DNA from: Conus ventricosus
Taxonomy: Eukaryota; Mollusca; Gastropoda; Neogastropoda; Conidae
Reading direction: 5' to 3'
NCBI GenBank assembly: GCA_018398815.1
Contig: CM031601.1
Location: 35,432,812-35,496,811 of the forward strand
Length of the DNA: 64,000 nucleotides
The notes beneath the pieces are model-generated. The model had not been told where the DNA came from. It saw only the letters and a program-made list of their open reading frames with translations, and did not search any database. Of the stretch, positions 10,007 to 20,739 are shown in pieces; positions within the stretch are counted from its first letter, which is position 1; each line of letters begins with the position of its first letter. The position numbers were made by a program, and so were the translations under genes.

Positions 10007-10478
10007 TTAATCAATCTGCCAGAACTCGCGAAACCCAACGTCGCTTTGCATATATTTTACAATTAGCTTTCTTTTCTCATACAAGCTGTGGATCGAAATT
10101 CCAAGCTTGTGGAACTTTGGATAGTGGTAAAAACAAAATGATAAATCCATCAGTTTTCTACACAGCCTGGGTTCCATCAGAATTTCAGTTTTCAAATAAT
10201 TCTCCCAGGACGCTTTTGGGTTAGATTTTTTTAAAACAGTTTTTGTTCTTTCAAGCCAATGGCCTAAAAGCAAAGATTGCCGAAGAGTTTTTACGATTTC
10301 CATCTTTGATCTCAGAACCAGCTTTCAGTAAAACAGGAGTAATTTCAGTCATGTTTTTCAGCTTCATAAAAGAACCTTCTTCAATCGGCTCATCATCAAG
10401 TTTCTCTACAAAACAATTACGTAAAAAATCATCCAGTTCACTTACTGTCATTTCACGTTTTCCTTGCTTAGTTTCCAA
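10007..10478 (-). pseudogene. Unrecognised minus-strand ORF in two frames
   Basis: Two overlapping minus-strand frames (10251-10478 and 10007-10303) give non-repetitive, plausible protein: an acidic part (MTVSELDDFLRNCFVEKLDD) then a basic part (LERTKTVLKKSNPKASWENY). A single frame shift near 10260-10300 could join them. I do not recognise the family. The first part faintly recalls the N-terminal helical domain of tyrosine-recombinase-like proteins of mobile elements, but that is too weak to assign. It could also be a chance ORF. Confidence 0.25.
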
Positions 10479-10667
10479 AAGATTTAGACTCTCTTTTGGC
10501 TGGGTTGGTTTTGAACGCTAAAACACGTCTTCACTCCTAAGCCCCCCAATCAAGCTGTGCAACAGAGCGTGCAAAGCAGTTGCTGCAACCAATATTGATT
10601 GGAACAGTCTGGGGCGGGACTGTCAAGCCATATAAATGTTAAAATGTTTAGTTGATTTTACGTCCCT

Positions 10668-10901
10668 GGAGAGAATGTAAATATGCGGGTTCACGATCAC
10701 CCAATCTTATCTCGCACGTAAGCCCCATTTTAAAGTACCCATTACGTCGATTTTTGCTGTTTTTGTGTGTTATTTTTTTAGAAAACAGGTGTTAATTTTT
10801 GTCAAAACTGATATGAGACCGACGTGATTTGTATGTGAAAAGGGGGGTTTTCGTGCAAAATAAGATGGGTGGTCGTGAACCCGCATATTTACATTCTCTC
10901 C
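10668..10901. repeat. Foldback/inverted repeat, arms about 65 bp (MITE-like)
   Basis: The left arm (10668-10735, starting GGAGAGAATGTAAATATGCG) is repeated as its reverse complement at 10835-10901. About the first 45 bp are nearly perfect and a looser match continues through the GCACG...CCCC section. The ~100-bp centre is AT-rich and non-coding. The right arm touches the start of the truncated SINE. No clear target duplication was seen. Confidence 0.7.
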
Positions 10902-11069
10902 TCTTGATGACTTGACATTGACTGCTCCCTGTGGATTGCCGGTACCGGGGCTGCGTGGAGCCGACCGGGCTGTGGCAGTGGACGGGGTGTCGGAATGAGC
11001 GGCATGGGTGCACTGCCTCTGAGGTGGCGCAGAGGTTGGGACAGCAAAAAAAAAAAACAAAAAAAAAAA
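10902..11069 (+). mobile_element. 5'-truncated SINE, 3' body with poly-A tail
   Basis: About 145 bp starting at CTCTTGATGACTTGAC match, in opposite orientation, the body of the full SINE at 12047-12584, including GCCTCTGAGGTGGCGCAGAGG. It ends in an A-rich tail at 11046-11069. The tRNA-like heads are missing. It abuts the point where the RNase H frame of the LINE stops. Confidence 0.75.
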
Positions 11070-11405
11070 CACTGCAAGCTGCGGTGTCTCCATCGGGAAT
11101 TTGTCAAGGATGCCTGCTCCTCTGTCAGCCACAGCATTAGTTGCTGACCCATCGGTATAAATGTGAATCCACACCTCCTGATGGTAAATTTCAGCAATCA
11201 TAGCAAGAGTCTGTTTTATTTTCCGGTCCTGTCCATTCCCAGAGATGAGATGAGGGACAGTGGTGGAGACCCTGATGTCGGGCTGGTCTGATGCCTGGAG
11301 TTCTGGGGTGTTTGAGGGGCAGAAGGGCAGCATGTCATTTGGCTGTTTGTCCTGATACTGTCGAGACAGCCTTTTGCTCTCATGGATGAAACTGCTCCTC
11401 TTCAA
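11070..11405 (-). pseudogene. LINE ORF2 C-terminus: RNase H domain, truncated
   Basis: WIHIYTDGSATN contains the first RNase H catalytic Asp in the YTDGSA motif (bases 11142-11159), followed by a Gly-Ala-Gly turn. The domain then breaks into the A/T-rich tail of the SINE at 11069 after about 115 residues, so the remaining catalytic residues are missing. Upstream residues are a linker between RT and RNase H. The open frame runs on to 10770, but that part is SINE and foldback sequence. Confidence 0.78.
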
Positions 11406-11447
11406 ACGATGTTTGGTAAAGCATCCAGTTTTCTTTTCATTGGATGA

Positions 11448-11699
11448 TCAGGGAGACTTTGAAATTTTCTTGCCTGCTCGGCTTCTCTCCCCTGGTTCAA
11501 AGGTTTGATGCCTGGAAGTTGCTCCAATTCCTTGATGGCTCCGGTGATAATGCGTAGGGCTTGATTTATCCAGTGTTTGCTGGGTTGTCGTTGAGCAAGT
11601 CGACCAGGCTGTGAAGCCATATTCAGTATGTGGTCTGACTGAACCCTGGTAGACAGTTTTCAGTATTCTCTCATTAGCTCCCCAAGTAGTGCCTGCCAA
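11448..11699 (-). pseudogene. LINE RT, C-terminal (thumb) part
   Basis: WGANERILKTVYQGSVRPHTEYG is the conserved segment after the RT palm in I/Jockey-type LINEs. After it, YGFTAWSTCSTTTQQTLDK matches the usual YG...W...T motif; the rest is out of frame and continues in the overlapping 11402-11620 frame (LRIITGAIKELEQLPGIKPL). Confidence 0.75.
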
Positions 11700-12034
11700 T
11701 TTGCGTAAAATTGCCAGCTTCCTTCTAGCCTTTGCCTATACCTTAGCGATGTGTGGCTTCCAGTTCGCCCTTCTGTCAAAGGTGACACCTTCTTCATCCT
11801 CCTTCAGCTGAGTTCCCCCAGAGTGATGGCACCAGCTTTCTGTTTTGTGAACAAGATGAAGAGGGTTGTGGAAGACTTGTCCTTATTGATGGTAATGCAC
11901 CATTTATCTGCTCAGCTGTTTAGTTGATCTACCGCTTGTTGCATACAGTAGGTGGAAGTTGATGCATGGTCTTTCGTGCACCACATCACCAGGTCATCAG
12001 CGTAGAGTGCTGTCTTGATTCCCTTTGGCATCTC
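11700..12034 (-). pseudogene. LINE RT palm with YADD active site
   Basis: On the minus strand YADD is encoded at 11993-12004, preceded by KGIKTAL and followed by LVMWCTKDH. This is the RT catalytic box with two metal-binding Asp. Downstream residues include LNSWADKWCI and a later WKPHIAK-type segment. The upstream end is cut by the SINE at 12047, so RT box A/B and box C are now about 0.55 kb further apart. Confidence 0.75.
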
Positions 12035-12040
12035 AGACAC

Positions 12041-12046
<6 letters not shown>
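12035..12046. repeat. SINE target site duplication, left copy
   Basis: AGACACAAGGTT occurs here and again at 12585-12596, flanking the SINE on both sides. It encodes part of the NNLVSE segment of RT on the minus strand, showing that the SINE landed inside the LINE. Confidence 0.85.
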
Positions 12047-12082
<36 letters not shown>

Positions 12083-12584
12083 TCAACCTCTGCGCCACCT
12101 CAGAGGCAGTGCACCCACGCCGCTCATTCCGACACCCCGTCCACAGCCACAGCCCGGTCGGCCCCGCCTCAGCCCCGGCACCAGCAATCCACAGGGAGCA
12201 GTCAATATCAAGTCGTCAAGAGGAAACCCACCGGAGGAGACACCGGCTGCCGAGTGCAAGATGTTGTGCGTGCGTTCACACACGGAACTCGGTTTATAGT
12301 CTCATTCGAAGGACTGTGTGGGGAATGGAGTCAGAACCAATGTTAACTCCGAGGGAAAAATCCTCCTATACCGAAATTCGAACCCGCAACCCCAGGATCA
12401 CGAGTCCGGCGCTCTACCAACTGAGCTATTCCGGCCCCCGTCTTCCCAACTGAGTCCGCAGCAACTCAACTCTGGGTAGGAGCCGGTCGGGGCAGAAAAA
12501 CCCACATGACTTCTGATGGGATTCGAACCCACGACCTCCCAGCCGGGAGTCCGCGACGCTAACCACTTCGCCACGGCGGCTTGT
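12047..12584 (-). mobile_element. SINE with two tRNA-like heads and poly-A tail
   Basis: Minus-strand element of about 538 bp. Head 1 (about 12580-12516) has box A TGGCGAAGTGG (12563-12573) and box B GGGTTCGAAT (12521-12530). A linker follows, then head 2 (about 12437-12362) with box A TAGCTCAGTTGG (12417-12428) and box B GGGTTCGAATT (12375-12385). A ~290-bp body follows, then a run of about 30 A's on the minus strand (the T-tract at 12045-12076). Both boxes fit internal RNA polymerase III promoters. The body recurs at 10902-11069. A flanking 12-bp duplication proves insertion into the LINE RT. Confidence 0.85.
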
Positions 12585-12596
12585 AGACACAAGGTT
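12585..12596. repeat. SINE target site duplication, right copy
   Basis: Exact repeat of AGACACAAGGTT at 12035-12046. Confidence 0.85.
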
Positions 12597-12788
12597 GTTG
12601 ATGAAAAGCAGGAAGAGTATTGGGGATAGAACTCCTCCCTGTGGGACACCATGACACAGCAGAATTTTCTTGCTGTGTGTTCTGTCCAGAGAGACTCTTG
12701 CTTTACAGTTGTAGAGGTAGGATTTGATCCACTTGTACGAACTATCAGTGACTCCATTCCTCCGCAGTTCCACAAGTAGTCCCTCCAT
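12597..12788 (-). pseudogene. LINE RT, box B region
   Basis: HGVPQGGVLSPILFLLFIN (bases about 12597-12653) is the strongly conserved RT motif preceding the YADD box. It is preceded by YKWIKSYLYNCKARVSLD, the usual template-binding segment. The frame runs straight into the SINE at 12584. The upstream part (PFDLQKASDKVRM-type segment near 12780-12830) is in a shifted frame. Confidence 0.82.
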
Positions 12789-13078
12789 CCGTACTTTGTC
12801 AGATGCCTTTTGGAGGTCGATCCAGATGACAAAGACCAGCTTTTATTCCTGAAAAGCATCCTCAGTTTCTTGGGACAGGATAAGTTGCTTAGTCTTCAGT
12901 GGAGCGGAATCCAGCTTGTTCTGATGGGCTTTCTGGGATCCTTCCCTTTCTTCAAGATGGGGATCATGATTGCCTCATGCCAGATTTGGGGTAGTTTTCC
13001 TTCTTCCCAGCTGAGGTTAAAGACCTTGAGGAGTTTGTTCACTGCTGAGGTGTAACAGCATTTCATTGCCAATGCCAT
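12789..13078 (-). pseudogene. LINE RT, N-terminal fingers
   Basis: KLLKVFNLSWEEGKLPQIWH followed by EAIMIPILKKGKDP is the N-terminal RT motif (W...A.I.PI.KKGK.P) of I/Jockey/CR1 LINEs. The next conserved motif (RPI-LT) is broken by frame errors near 12900. The Met at 13078 is internal. Confidence 0.78.
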
Positions 13079-13379
13079 CTGGCCCTGGTGATTTCCTTGC
13101 CTTCAGCTTCTTGAAAGTAGATCTAAGTTCTGCAAGTTTGATTGGCTACCTCATGGGTTCCAGTTTGGTTTTGTTTCATGTTTGTTCTTTTTGCTCTCTC
13201 CGTGTTTTTTGTTGTTTACTGGAGCTGACTGGGATGTTGCTCTCATTTGCGTACAAATCTACAAATCTGTTGGCTGCTTGTTTCCCAGTAAGCATGTTCC
13301 AATTTTCTTCCAGCGTAACTTTTGCTCTGCTATTTTCTTCTTCATTGAGCTGCTTGGTTTGTCTCCAGAGCTGTCTTTC

Positions 13380-13766
13380 TCAAAATTCAGGGGAGCGGTT
13401 TTTCTCCCTCAAACTTCTCCTGCTTGCTAACAGCTTGTATTTGAGGAATCTGGCTTTAGCCTGCTGGAGTTTGATGTTGTTTTCATCAGACAGGGAGTCT
13501 CCTGCTGCCCTCCTGTCTTTTGACAGTTCGTCTTCGAGGGGCTTAAGTTCAGTACTCTTGTATGGCTTGTAATTCTGCCTGGTGCCTCTTGGTATGGTTT
13601 CATGGGCAGCCTTTGATATGCGTTCACTAAGTCCTTCATTGACCAGGTTGATGTCTCGCCCTTGGACTGTAATGTCTTGGGTAAGTGTATTGGTTCGGTG
13701 ACTGAAGGCCATCAGTTTGCCTTCTTGAAATTCACAACGGGGAAGTGGCTTCAGTTCAGGTTCCAA
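13380..13766 (-). pseudogene. LINE linker between endonuclease and RT
   Basis: A charged 128-residue open frame with helical composition (QAKARFLKYKLLASRRSLRE and similar). It has no domain of its own but lies in the position of the inter-domain region of LINE ORF2. About 300 bp between it and the RT start (13079-13379) carry the same ORF in broken frames. Confidence 0.55.
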
Positions 13767-13963
13767 GATTCAAGTGCAGGAACACAGGCCGATGGTCGCT
13801 GCCACCCAGTTTGTTTTCCAACCTCTTGCTTGACACACTTGTGAATGTCTTCTGTGCAGAAGGCCAGGTTTGGAGAAGCGGTGTGCCACCTTCTGGAGTA
13901 AAACATGGGGCAGTCGAAAGGACTGTTGATCAGGATTAAATTATTGCCATCTTGCCAGTTCAA
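13751..13963 (-). pseudogene. LINE AP endonuclease, C-terminal part
   Basis: NLILINSPFDCPMFYSRRWH...PNLAFCTEDI resembles the C-terminal part of LINE AP endonucleases, where a variable Thr/Ser-rich strand and a P-D-L motif precede the catalytic SDH. The following residues read GWQRPSA where GSDHRP would be expected, so a frame break falls at the catalytic site. Confidence 0.65.
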
Positions 13964-14049
13964 TGCATATGGTCATATTCCCAGCCTTGCCAGTTCAATG
14001 CATATGGTCATATTCCCCTTCAATGCATATGGTCATATTCCCAGCCTTG
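13954..14049. repeat. Local triplication of ~30-35 bp within the endonuclease
   Basis: TTCAATGCATATGGTCATAT occurs three times (about 13959, 13994 and 14019), separated by CCCAGCCTTGCCAG. It breaks the LINE endonuclease frame; it may be real slippage or an assembly stutter. Confidence 0.8.
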
Positions 14050-14152
14050 AGAGCAGCTGTTGAAGTCACCAACTACTAGAAAAGCTGGAATCAGCCGTTG
14101 CAATGGAGTTGAGAGATAGAGACCTGTCATTTGGACAGTAGATGTTCACAAG

Positions 14153-14368
14153 CTAAAGTTGTGCATTGCTAGCCTGAAATTTCAGCACCTGGTATTCCAA
14201 GTCCTCCATGTGTGTTGTGACAAGGCAGGCATTGATGTTATTCCTGACAAGGGTCAGTATTCTTCCTTTGCGACGATCTGTTCTGTCGGACCTGAAGCAT
14301 TGGTAGCCTCTCACTTTGAAGCACTTGTGGCTCTGCAGATGGGTCTCCTGGATGCAGCAGGCGTGCAC
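14153..14368 (-). pseudogene. LINE AP endonuclease, N-terminal part
   Basis: ACCIQETHLQ carries the catalytic Glu of the QET motif of APE-type LINE endonucleases. It is followed by FKVRGYQCFRSDR and ILTLVRNNI, matching the Y...R.DR..G....V... pattern. The preceding N-terminus (SWSCTGMLKHTEKNKQQ, 14391-14651) is in another frame. Confidence 0.78.
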
Positions 14369-14390
14369 ATCATCTTCTTGCAGGATATGC

Positions 14391-14651
14391 TCAACTCTGT
14401 TGTTTGTTTTTTTCAGTATGCTTCAGCATTCCAGTGCATGACCATGAAAGGATTCTGCTCTCTGGAGCTCTTGCATACTTTGGTGCAGTGATTAGCTCTC
14501 CATTCTTGCTCTCTGGTGCCTTATAGTGGAGGACTTGGCCTCCAGTAGCTGTGGTTGGACTCTGTTGAGGCTCGGAGCCCGGCATTGCACCACCCTCATT
14601 GAGGCATTGGACCTCAATGGGTGAACACCATTCATAGAACAAATTGGTCAT
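14391..14651 (-). pseudogene. LINE ORF2 N-terminus
   Basis: The last third, ILSWSCTGMLKHTEK, matches the first strand of the endonuclease (usually ILQWN-x-GL-type). The preceding residues (EVQCLNEGGAMPGSEPQQSP...) are a low-complexity N-terminal extension. The true start is unknown. Confidence 0.5.
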
Positions 14652-15213
14652 TGATTATAACAGCGAATTATGCATGGTATCATGGTTTGTTAGAAAGTGC
14701 ACTCTGGCCTGGTGCTGCTGTCTTCAACCTTCTGGTTTTCTGTCAGGGTTACCAACCCTTAGCTCATGGTCCAAGGACCTACCCTGTAAGCTGATGAGGC
14801 TCAAGGTTTGACTGCGCCTCTGAACCGCGTGATGTTCCAACGGCATGTGGACACCTGGGGCATTTCGAGAGAACAGCAGTGCCATCTGCTGACCCGCCCG
14901 TCCTGATAAGACACCGCCAGTTGGTCCAGGGCTGCTTATTTGTGCAGGCGAGCCTGGTTATTCACAGCTAAGCTCCATATCTGGAGGCTGTTTCGCCATC
15001 TGTCACCTGCAACCGCTGGGTTGGAGGTAATCTAACCCAAGTAAATTCAGATAGTGTTTGGGAAGTAAAAACTATTCTACTAACCCAGGTAAATTCAGGT
15101 AGTGTTAGGGAAGTATAACTATTCTAGATTCAGAATCATGAAGGTCTGTAAAATTTAAAAATATCGAGGAAATCTTTATTGACACTCAGCAATGACTTCT
15201 TCAAGCGATCTAA
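14652..15213. other. Non-coding stretch with a ~47-bp tandem duplication
   Basis: No supported gene. At 15031-15124 a unit containing TAACCCAAGTAAATTCAGAT and ending AACTATTCTA occurs twice with a few differences. Confidence 0.6.
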
Positions 15214-15465
15214 GTGGGTGACTGCAGTGACAATGAACTCTATCTATGGGAGGCAAGCAAAACGGCGACAGGGCCAAGCACGAGTGGTAGCTGCGCAAAA
15301 TGTCCACAATTGATGGAGTTGGCCAAAGCTCAGCTCGAATTAGAGCAGCTGCTTGAAGAGGATAGTGGTGCTGAACTTCAATTGGACGATTCTCTTGAAG
15401 ATGAGAGTGCATATGAGGATTTTCAGCCACAAATGATCAATGTAGTAGACAGAACTGATTTTTGA
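15214..15465 (+). pseudogene. Unrecognised acidic ORF fragment
   Basis: An 83-residue frame rich in Glu, Asp, Leu and Ser (ELEQLLEEDSGAELQLDDSL). One base further on, the next frame continues with similar acidic, serine-rich sequence to about 15570 (AELDAVAKVSDDSSESMSNG), so one T-run indel at 15459-15464 probably splits a longer ORF. Composition resembles the acidic N-terminal part of many transposases, and the neighbours are mobile elements, but no domain is recognised. Confidence 0.3.
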
Positions 15466-15779
15466 CGCTGAGCTCGACGCTGTAGCTAAAGTGAGTGATG
15501 ACTCATCAGAGAGCATGTCCAATGGAAAGCAGAAACTGAATACAGACCGGTCAGTACAAGGGGGAAGGTAGGTGGTAGATTGCAGCGTGGCAAGCCAAGC
15601 AGAGCACGTGATGAAAGGGAAGGGGATGTGATTTTCCCCAAAAATTCCTTGGCAAATAAGTTCAAGTTCTTGGCTAAATTCCATGGCACACTAAGGGTTG
15701 AAAAAGGAGTTCTGTTTTTTTATTTTTTAGTGCACATGAGTATGGTGTGTGTGTTGTTTTAAAAGATGTCTATTACTGG

Positions 15780-16320
15780 ACACTATGACACCTCGCTGCT
15801 CTAAGGCTGTGAGACCTGGACACTGTACAGGAAGCAGCTGAAGACTCTGGATCAGTTCCACCTCCGCTGCCTGCATAAGATCATGGGCATCTTCTGGGAG
15901 GACAGGATTTCCAACACAGAAGTGCTTCACATTGAGATGCCTGGTATCGAGGCGCTGATCATGAAAGCGCAGTTGAAAATGGGTTGGGCATGTGGTACGA
16001 ATGGACAACACGCGACTTCCAAAAATGGTCTTCTTCTCTGAGCTGGCAGCTGGAACAAGAAACACGGGTGGCCACTCAAACGCTTCAAGGACTGCCTGAA
16101 GTATCACTGGTGGCCTGTGGCATCCTGCTTTGAAGAAAAGCATTTGCAAGAATTGGACCAGAAACACCAAGCCCACAAAGAGAGGAGACCCGACCGAATG
16201 ACCGCTGTTGCATGCCCAGAGTGCGGACGTATCTGTGTGTCCAGCTTTGGCTTGCGCTTAAAATGCGGAGTCGCTGACAGTCTTTGTCAACCATGATGGA
16301 CATCCATGATGACTTGGAAA
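15780..16320 (+). pseudogene. LINE ORF2 3' end (CR1/L2/Jockey-like)
   Basis: Plus strand. GCETWTLYRK, then LDQFHLRCLHKIMGI..W.DR, then GHVVRMD match the region after the RT palm in many LINEs (the Y/C-E-W-T...L..FH.R.LR.I.G..W.DR...E pattern). A terminal Cys-rich segment, ACPECGRICVSSFGLR, is a typical C-terminal zinc-finger end. Frame breaks occur around 15990 and 16100. Upstream RT boxes are absent, so this is a 5'-truncated copy. Confidence 0.7.
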
Positions 16321-16908
16321 TAATGAGAAAAATATTTGATTGTGGACCACACAGTATGATTTAATCATATGAAACTTAAGGGGACAGAATAGTTTGATAA
16401 AATAAATACTTTTTTAGGAAAAAGCAAAAGGAAAATTTCAAAAAAAATTTTGGTCGGACGTTAAATCGGGAATTTTTTAAATAAATTTTGGCATATCTCT
16501 GAAAAAAAATAAAAAACATATTACTCTTGTTATGATGAAGTAAGCAGGAAATTTGAATTTAAATGCGAAGATAGAAATGTGGGAAAAAGAAAAAGGAAAG
16601 AAAAAAAGGGAATAAAAGAAAAGGGGAGAGGATAAGAAGGGAAATTTAAGTAAAAAGGGGAAGAAAGAATAAAAAAATTTATTTTTTTAGATGGGTTTTT
16701 CCTTTTGGGTTATAAACAGGAAAAGACAAATTAAAAAACATTACTCGGGGAAAAAAAATTTTAAATAGGGAGGGGGGGAAAAAAAATGTCTTCCCCTAAA
16801 GTTTAAGCTTAAACCCCAAACAAATGTGTAACCCCCAAAAGCCCAGGAGAAAACGAAACCCCAGAAAAAACAAGAACCCAGAAGGGGTGCCAAGTTTAAA
16901 AACCCCCC

Positions 16909-16939
<31 letters not shown>

Positions 16940-19900
16940 AAAACATTTTCGGGAAAACCCCTTTTTACAAAACCACAAAAAAACACAATGGGCTGGAAAG
17001 GGACACAGAATTACACCCTTTTACCCAAAAGCCTTTCTTTTGAATGGGTTACAAGGATCATTAATTTTTGGAACTTGGGTTAAGCATGGATGTGTGGGGT
17101 TTAGGGCCAAAAACGAACGGGCAAAAAATGGGAAGATTTAAACCCGCAAAATTTTTTAGATTTGGGGTTTTTTAGGGGAGGTTAAAACTTCCCAATTGGA
17201 AAAAAAAAAAAAAAATTTTCCTTTTTGGCCCCCCTTTATTATTTAATATTTATTTACTTATTATTTTTTTTCTTTTTATACGTTTCATTTTTATAAAGGA
17301 AGAAGAGGCAAGTCCAGACTTAAAAAGAAACAAAGAGGGAAAAAGATTTTTTTCCCAGATTTTATGGGGAAGGGTGGTGTGAGGATTTTTTTGTCGATTA
17401 GGGGTTTTTTTGTTTTCAAGAAGAACAAAAAGAGACCCTGAAAAAAAGGGACAGGCAGGGGGGTTTGTAGGGAGGAAGGGGGGAGAAAAAGGAAGAAGAG
17501 GAGGGAGGGGTAAAGGTTTTTAGGGTGTCTGGTGGTGGGGGTTTGGTTGATTGTTTTCTTTTGGGATGGGCTTTTTCTCTCGTTTTCCTGTCCCAAAAGG
17601 GATTTTAACCAGGCTTTTTTTGGCCCTGGCTTAGCCACACCCTTTTTAGAAACCTCACATGCTGTTAAAGAACATAATATTTATTGCCCGGGAAAAAAAA
17701 AGTCCATGCTAAACTTTTAATTATACAGTTTTCTTTTTGCCCAAATTGCGGGGGAATCCAATACCCCTTCTAAGCCAATAACCCTTAGCAATGTCTTGAT
17801 TCCGGCGCAATGAAAGATGAAGGCTTAGGAGAAAAAAAAAAAAGAAAAAAAAAACCCCCTGTCAAAAGGGGGAAAAAATGGTTCAAAGAAAAAATGGGAA
17901 ATTTCTTTTTTTTTTTTAAAAGGAAGAAAAAAAAAAGAAATGAAAAGGTTTTAGAATTGGAAAAAAAAAAACAATGAAACTTTAAAAAAGTTAATTTTTT
18001 GTTTATATTAACCCCCAAAGCGGTGGGTTTATTAAATAAATTTTACCCAATTGGACTAGTAAACTTTTGCTTACTTCCATTTTTTTTATTTTTTTTCCTA
18101 ATTCCTTTCTTTTTTTTAAAATTGGGCTGTTTTTTTTCGGAGGGGGTCCTTTTGTTTTTCATTTTTAAAAAAAATCCTTTTTTTATTTGATAAAAAACGG
18201 GGGCCCTTAAAAACCAATCCCCCTGCGTTCTTTTTATTTGGGCCCCTCTTTTTCTAAATTTTGCTCCTTTTTTCGTTGCCCCCCTTTTTCCCTCCTCTTT
18301 TTCTTCCTTTATAAAAAAAAAAATTTTTTTTTTTTTTTAAACCCCCCCTAAAAAAATAAAAATTAAAAAATAATAAAAAATGATAATTTGGGGGAAAAAT
18401 TTAAATTTGGGGGGGATTTTTTTTTGAGGATTGTTAGATTTTTTTTTTTTTTTTTTTTTTTTTCTTGGGAGTTGAGCGCCCCTTTCACTTTGGCGATCAC
18501 CTTCCCGTTAATGTTATGGGGTTCCCAACCGGGGGTTTGCAAAATAGCCCTTTTTACTCTTGTCACCCATATCCCCAATTTGCGTGCTTTTAATTTTCAA
18601 ATTTTAAAAATCCCCCCCCTTTCCCCCACCCAACGCCGGGCTTTTATGTTGGGGTTTTTTTTTGTTTTCTGAACCCCTGAGTGTGGGGTGGGGGGTTGGG
18701 TTTTTAAAAAGGCTGGGGAAAGGCTTTTTTTTTTTTTTTTGGTTGTTTTTTTTTTTTCCCGGTGGGGGGGGGGTGAGGCAATTGTTTTTGTCCCAATTGG
18801 GTTTTCCGGGTTTTCTTTCCTACCGTTTTAACCCAAAACCATGCACGTCGGTGCCGGGGCGCCCCCCCCCACCCCACCCCCCCAAAACCCCCCCCCCTCG
18901 CCACCCCCCCCCCCCCTTGTAATAAAAAAAATTTTCAGTATTTTGATTTTAAAATTATGGGGGTTTTTGCTTTTAACCAAAATGGAAAAAACAAAACAAA
19001 AACAACCACGCTTTTCGAAAAATTCTAAAACCAAAATCATTTTTTTTGTTTTTTTTTTGTGTTTTTTTTTTTTCTTTTTTCTTGGGGGGGGGGGGCCTTT
19101 TTCTTACTACCCCCCTCGTTTCCCTTAAAAATCGGGGAAAAAAAACTTTCCTTCCCCGCCCCTGCGGGGGGGGAAAAAATTTAAAAGGGGAAGGGGGGGT
19201 TTTTTAAATTTTAGTCATTGCGTTGAAGGAATTTTGCCAAAATCTGCTGCGGGAAAAGGGGGAAATTTGGGGTGGGGGGGGCGTTTTCTTTAAAAGAACG
19301 CGTTAAAGTTTGTTTAAAAATTTGCAGAGAAAAAAATGTTTCCCATGACAAGGGCTTGCCTATAATGAACAATCTCTCTCTCTCCCCTCTCTCTTTTTTC
19401 TCTCTCTTCCTCTCTCTCTCTTTTCCTCTCTCTCTCTCTCCACACACACACACCACAACACACAACCCCAAAACCCCTCTTCTTCTCTTTTCCTTTTCTT
19501 CTTCTCCTTCTCCACACCCACAAAACAACACATCTTCTTTCTCTCACAAACACACACACACAACACCCACAAAACCACACACACTAAAAATTCCCTTAAC
19601 GGCCACGGTACGAGTCTGGGGGGGGGAGGGGGGAGAGAGAGGGGAAAAGGGGGAAAGAGGGGGAAAAAGGAGAAACGAACTGAAATGACGTGCATGATGA
19701 TTACAAAAACAAAACGATATCACCACAACACACCACACACACACCCCAACACACACACACAACTTACACGGCAACGGATACAACGGGGTGGGTGGGAAGG
19801 GGGAGGGAGGGAGGGGAGAGAGAGAGAGGGGGGGGAGAAGAGAGAGAGAGAGAGAAAACTAATTAAACTCTGCTGCAACTTAACAGAAAAAAAAAAATTC

Positions 19901-20739
19901 ACACACACACCACAACAACCCCAAAACCCAATACTCAACCACACACCCACACACAGACACAAAACAAAAACCCAACACACACACACACAACACACACACA
20001 CACAAAACGCCAACAACACAGACCACCACCCCCGCACGCACACACACCACACGGTACTCCGATGGTAAACCTGGTTCGTGTCTTATCCATTCTACCCCAA
20101 AATTTTCCTACACTTTTAACACAACAAAACTGTTTTGTTCACATGTCTCGTGGTGTGTCCTACATTCTCAACGGGCTTGTGTTACAGAAGAGTGTCACAC
20201 GGGGGCTTTTGCTGTTGCCCTTTCCTCTCTCAAACCCCCCACCCCCCCCCACCCCCCTCCCCCCACCCCCACACTTTAAAATGAAGTAATTTTTCCCCGT
20301 TTAAAAAAAAAAAATCTAAAACAAAAACAAAATTTATGTTCAGTATTTTATCTACTTCATTTATAATTTTAAAATAATTTTTCAATTTGCTATTTGGGAA
20401 ATAAAGGTCAATATTTCTGGCTATTATAAAAAACCCTTTTAAACATGCAATTCAACTTGTTGTAAATATGTAAATTTTAAAGAAACATTTAATGCTTTAT
20501 TCTAAATGATTTGCCCCAAATTGTGTCAATTTGGGGATATACTTATGTATGCTTTTTCATTTCAACAAAATTTAGTATTGAATTTTTCTACCTGTCTCTC
20601 TCTCGCTCTGAAAGGATGATCTGCAAAGTCTCCCCGGGAAACATAATTTAAAATTTTGTTAGTGAAAAAATTTAAAAGATGCTTAGGAAAGAATGTACAA
20701 ACTGACAATTAAAAAAACTTTCCCCCGTAATCGTGCTGG

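Larger units (their letters stand above)
11070..14651 (-). mobile_element. I-superfamily (Nimbus-like) LINE, disrupted
   Basis: Reading minus, the order is AP-type endonuclease (about 14651-13751), linker (13766-13380), reverse transcriptase (13078-11448) and RNase H (11405-11070). Endonuclease, RT and RNase H in one ORF is the hallmark of the I superfamily, which includes Nimbus-like elements described in snails. Many small frame breaks, a SINE insertion within RT and loss of the RNase H C-terminus make it inactive. No ORF1 with zinc knuckles was recognised beyond 14651. Confidence 0.82.

Noticed and set aside
9658..10224. 188-codon ORF on plus
   Set aside because: The first third is GT-repeat translation (Gly/Val/Cys/Trp) and the rest spans a 52-bp duplication and the antisense of another ORF.
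12362..12580. Two tRNA genes on the minus strand
   Set aside because: Both have good box A and box B but are joined to a SINE body with a poly-A tail and a shared flanking duplication. They are SINE heads and not functional tRNA genes.
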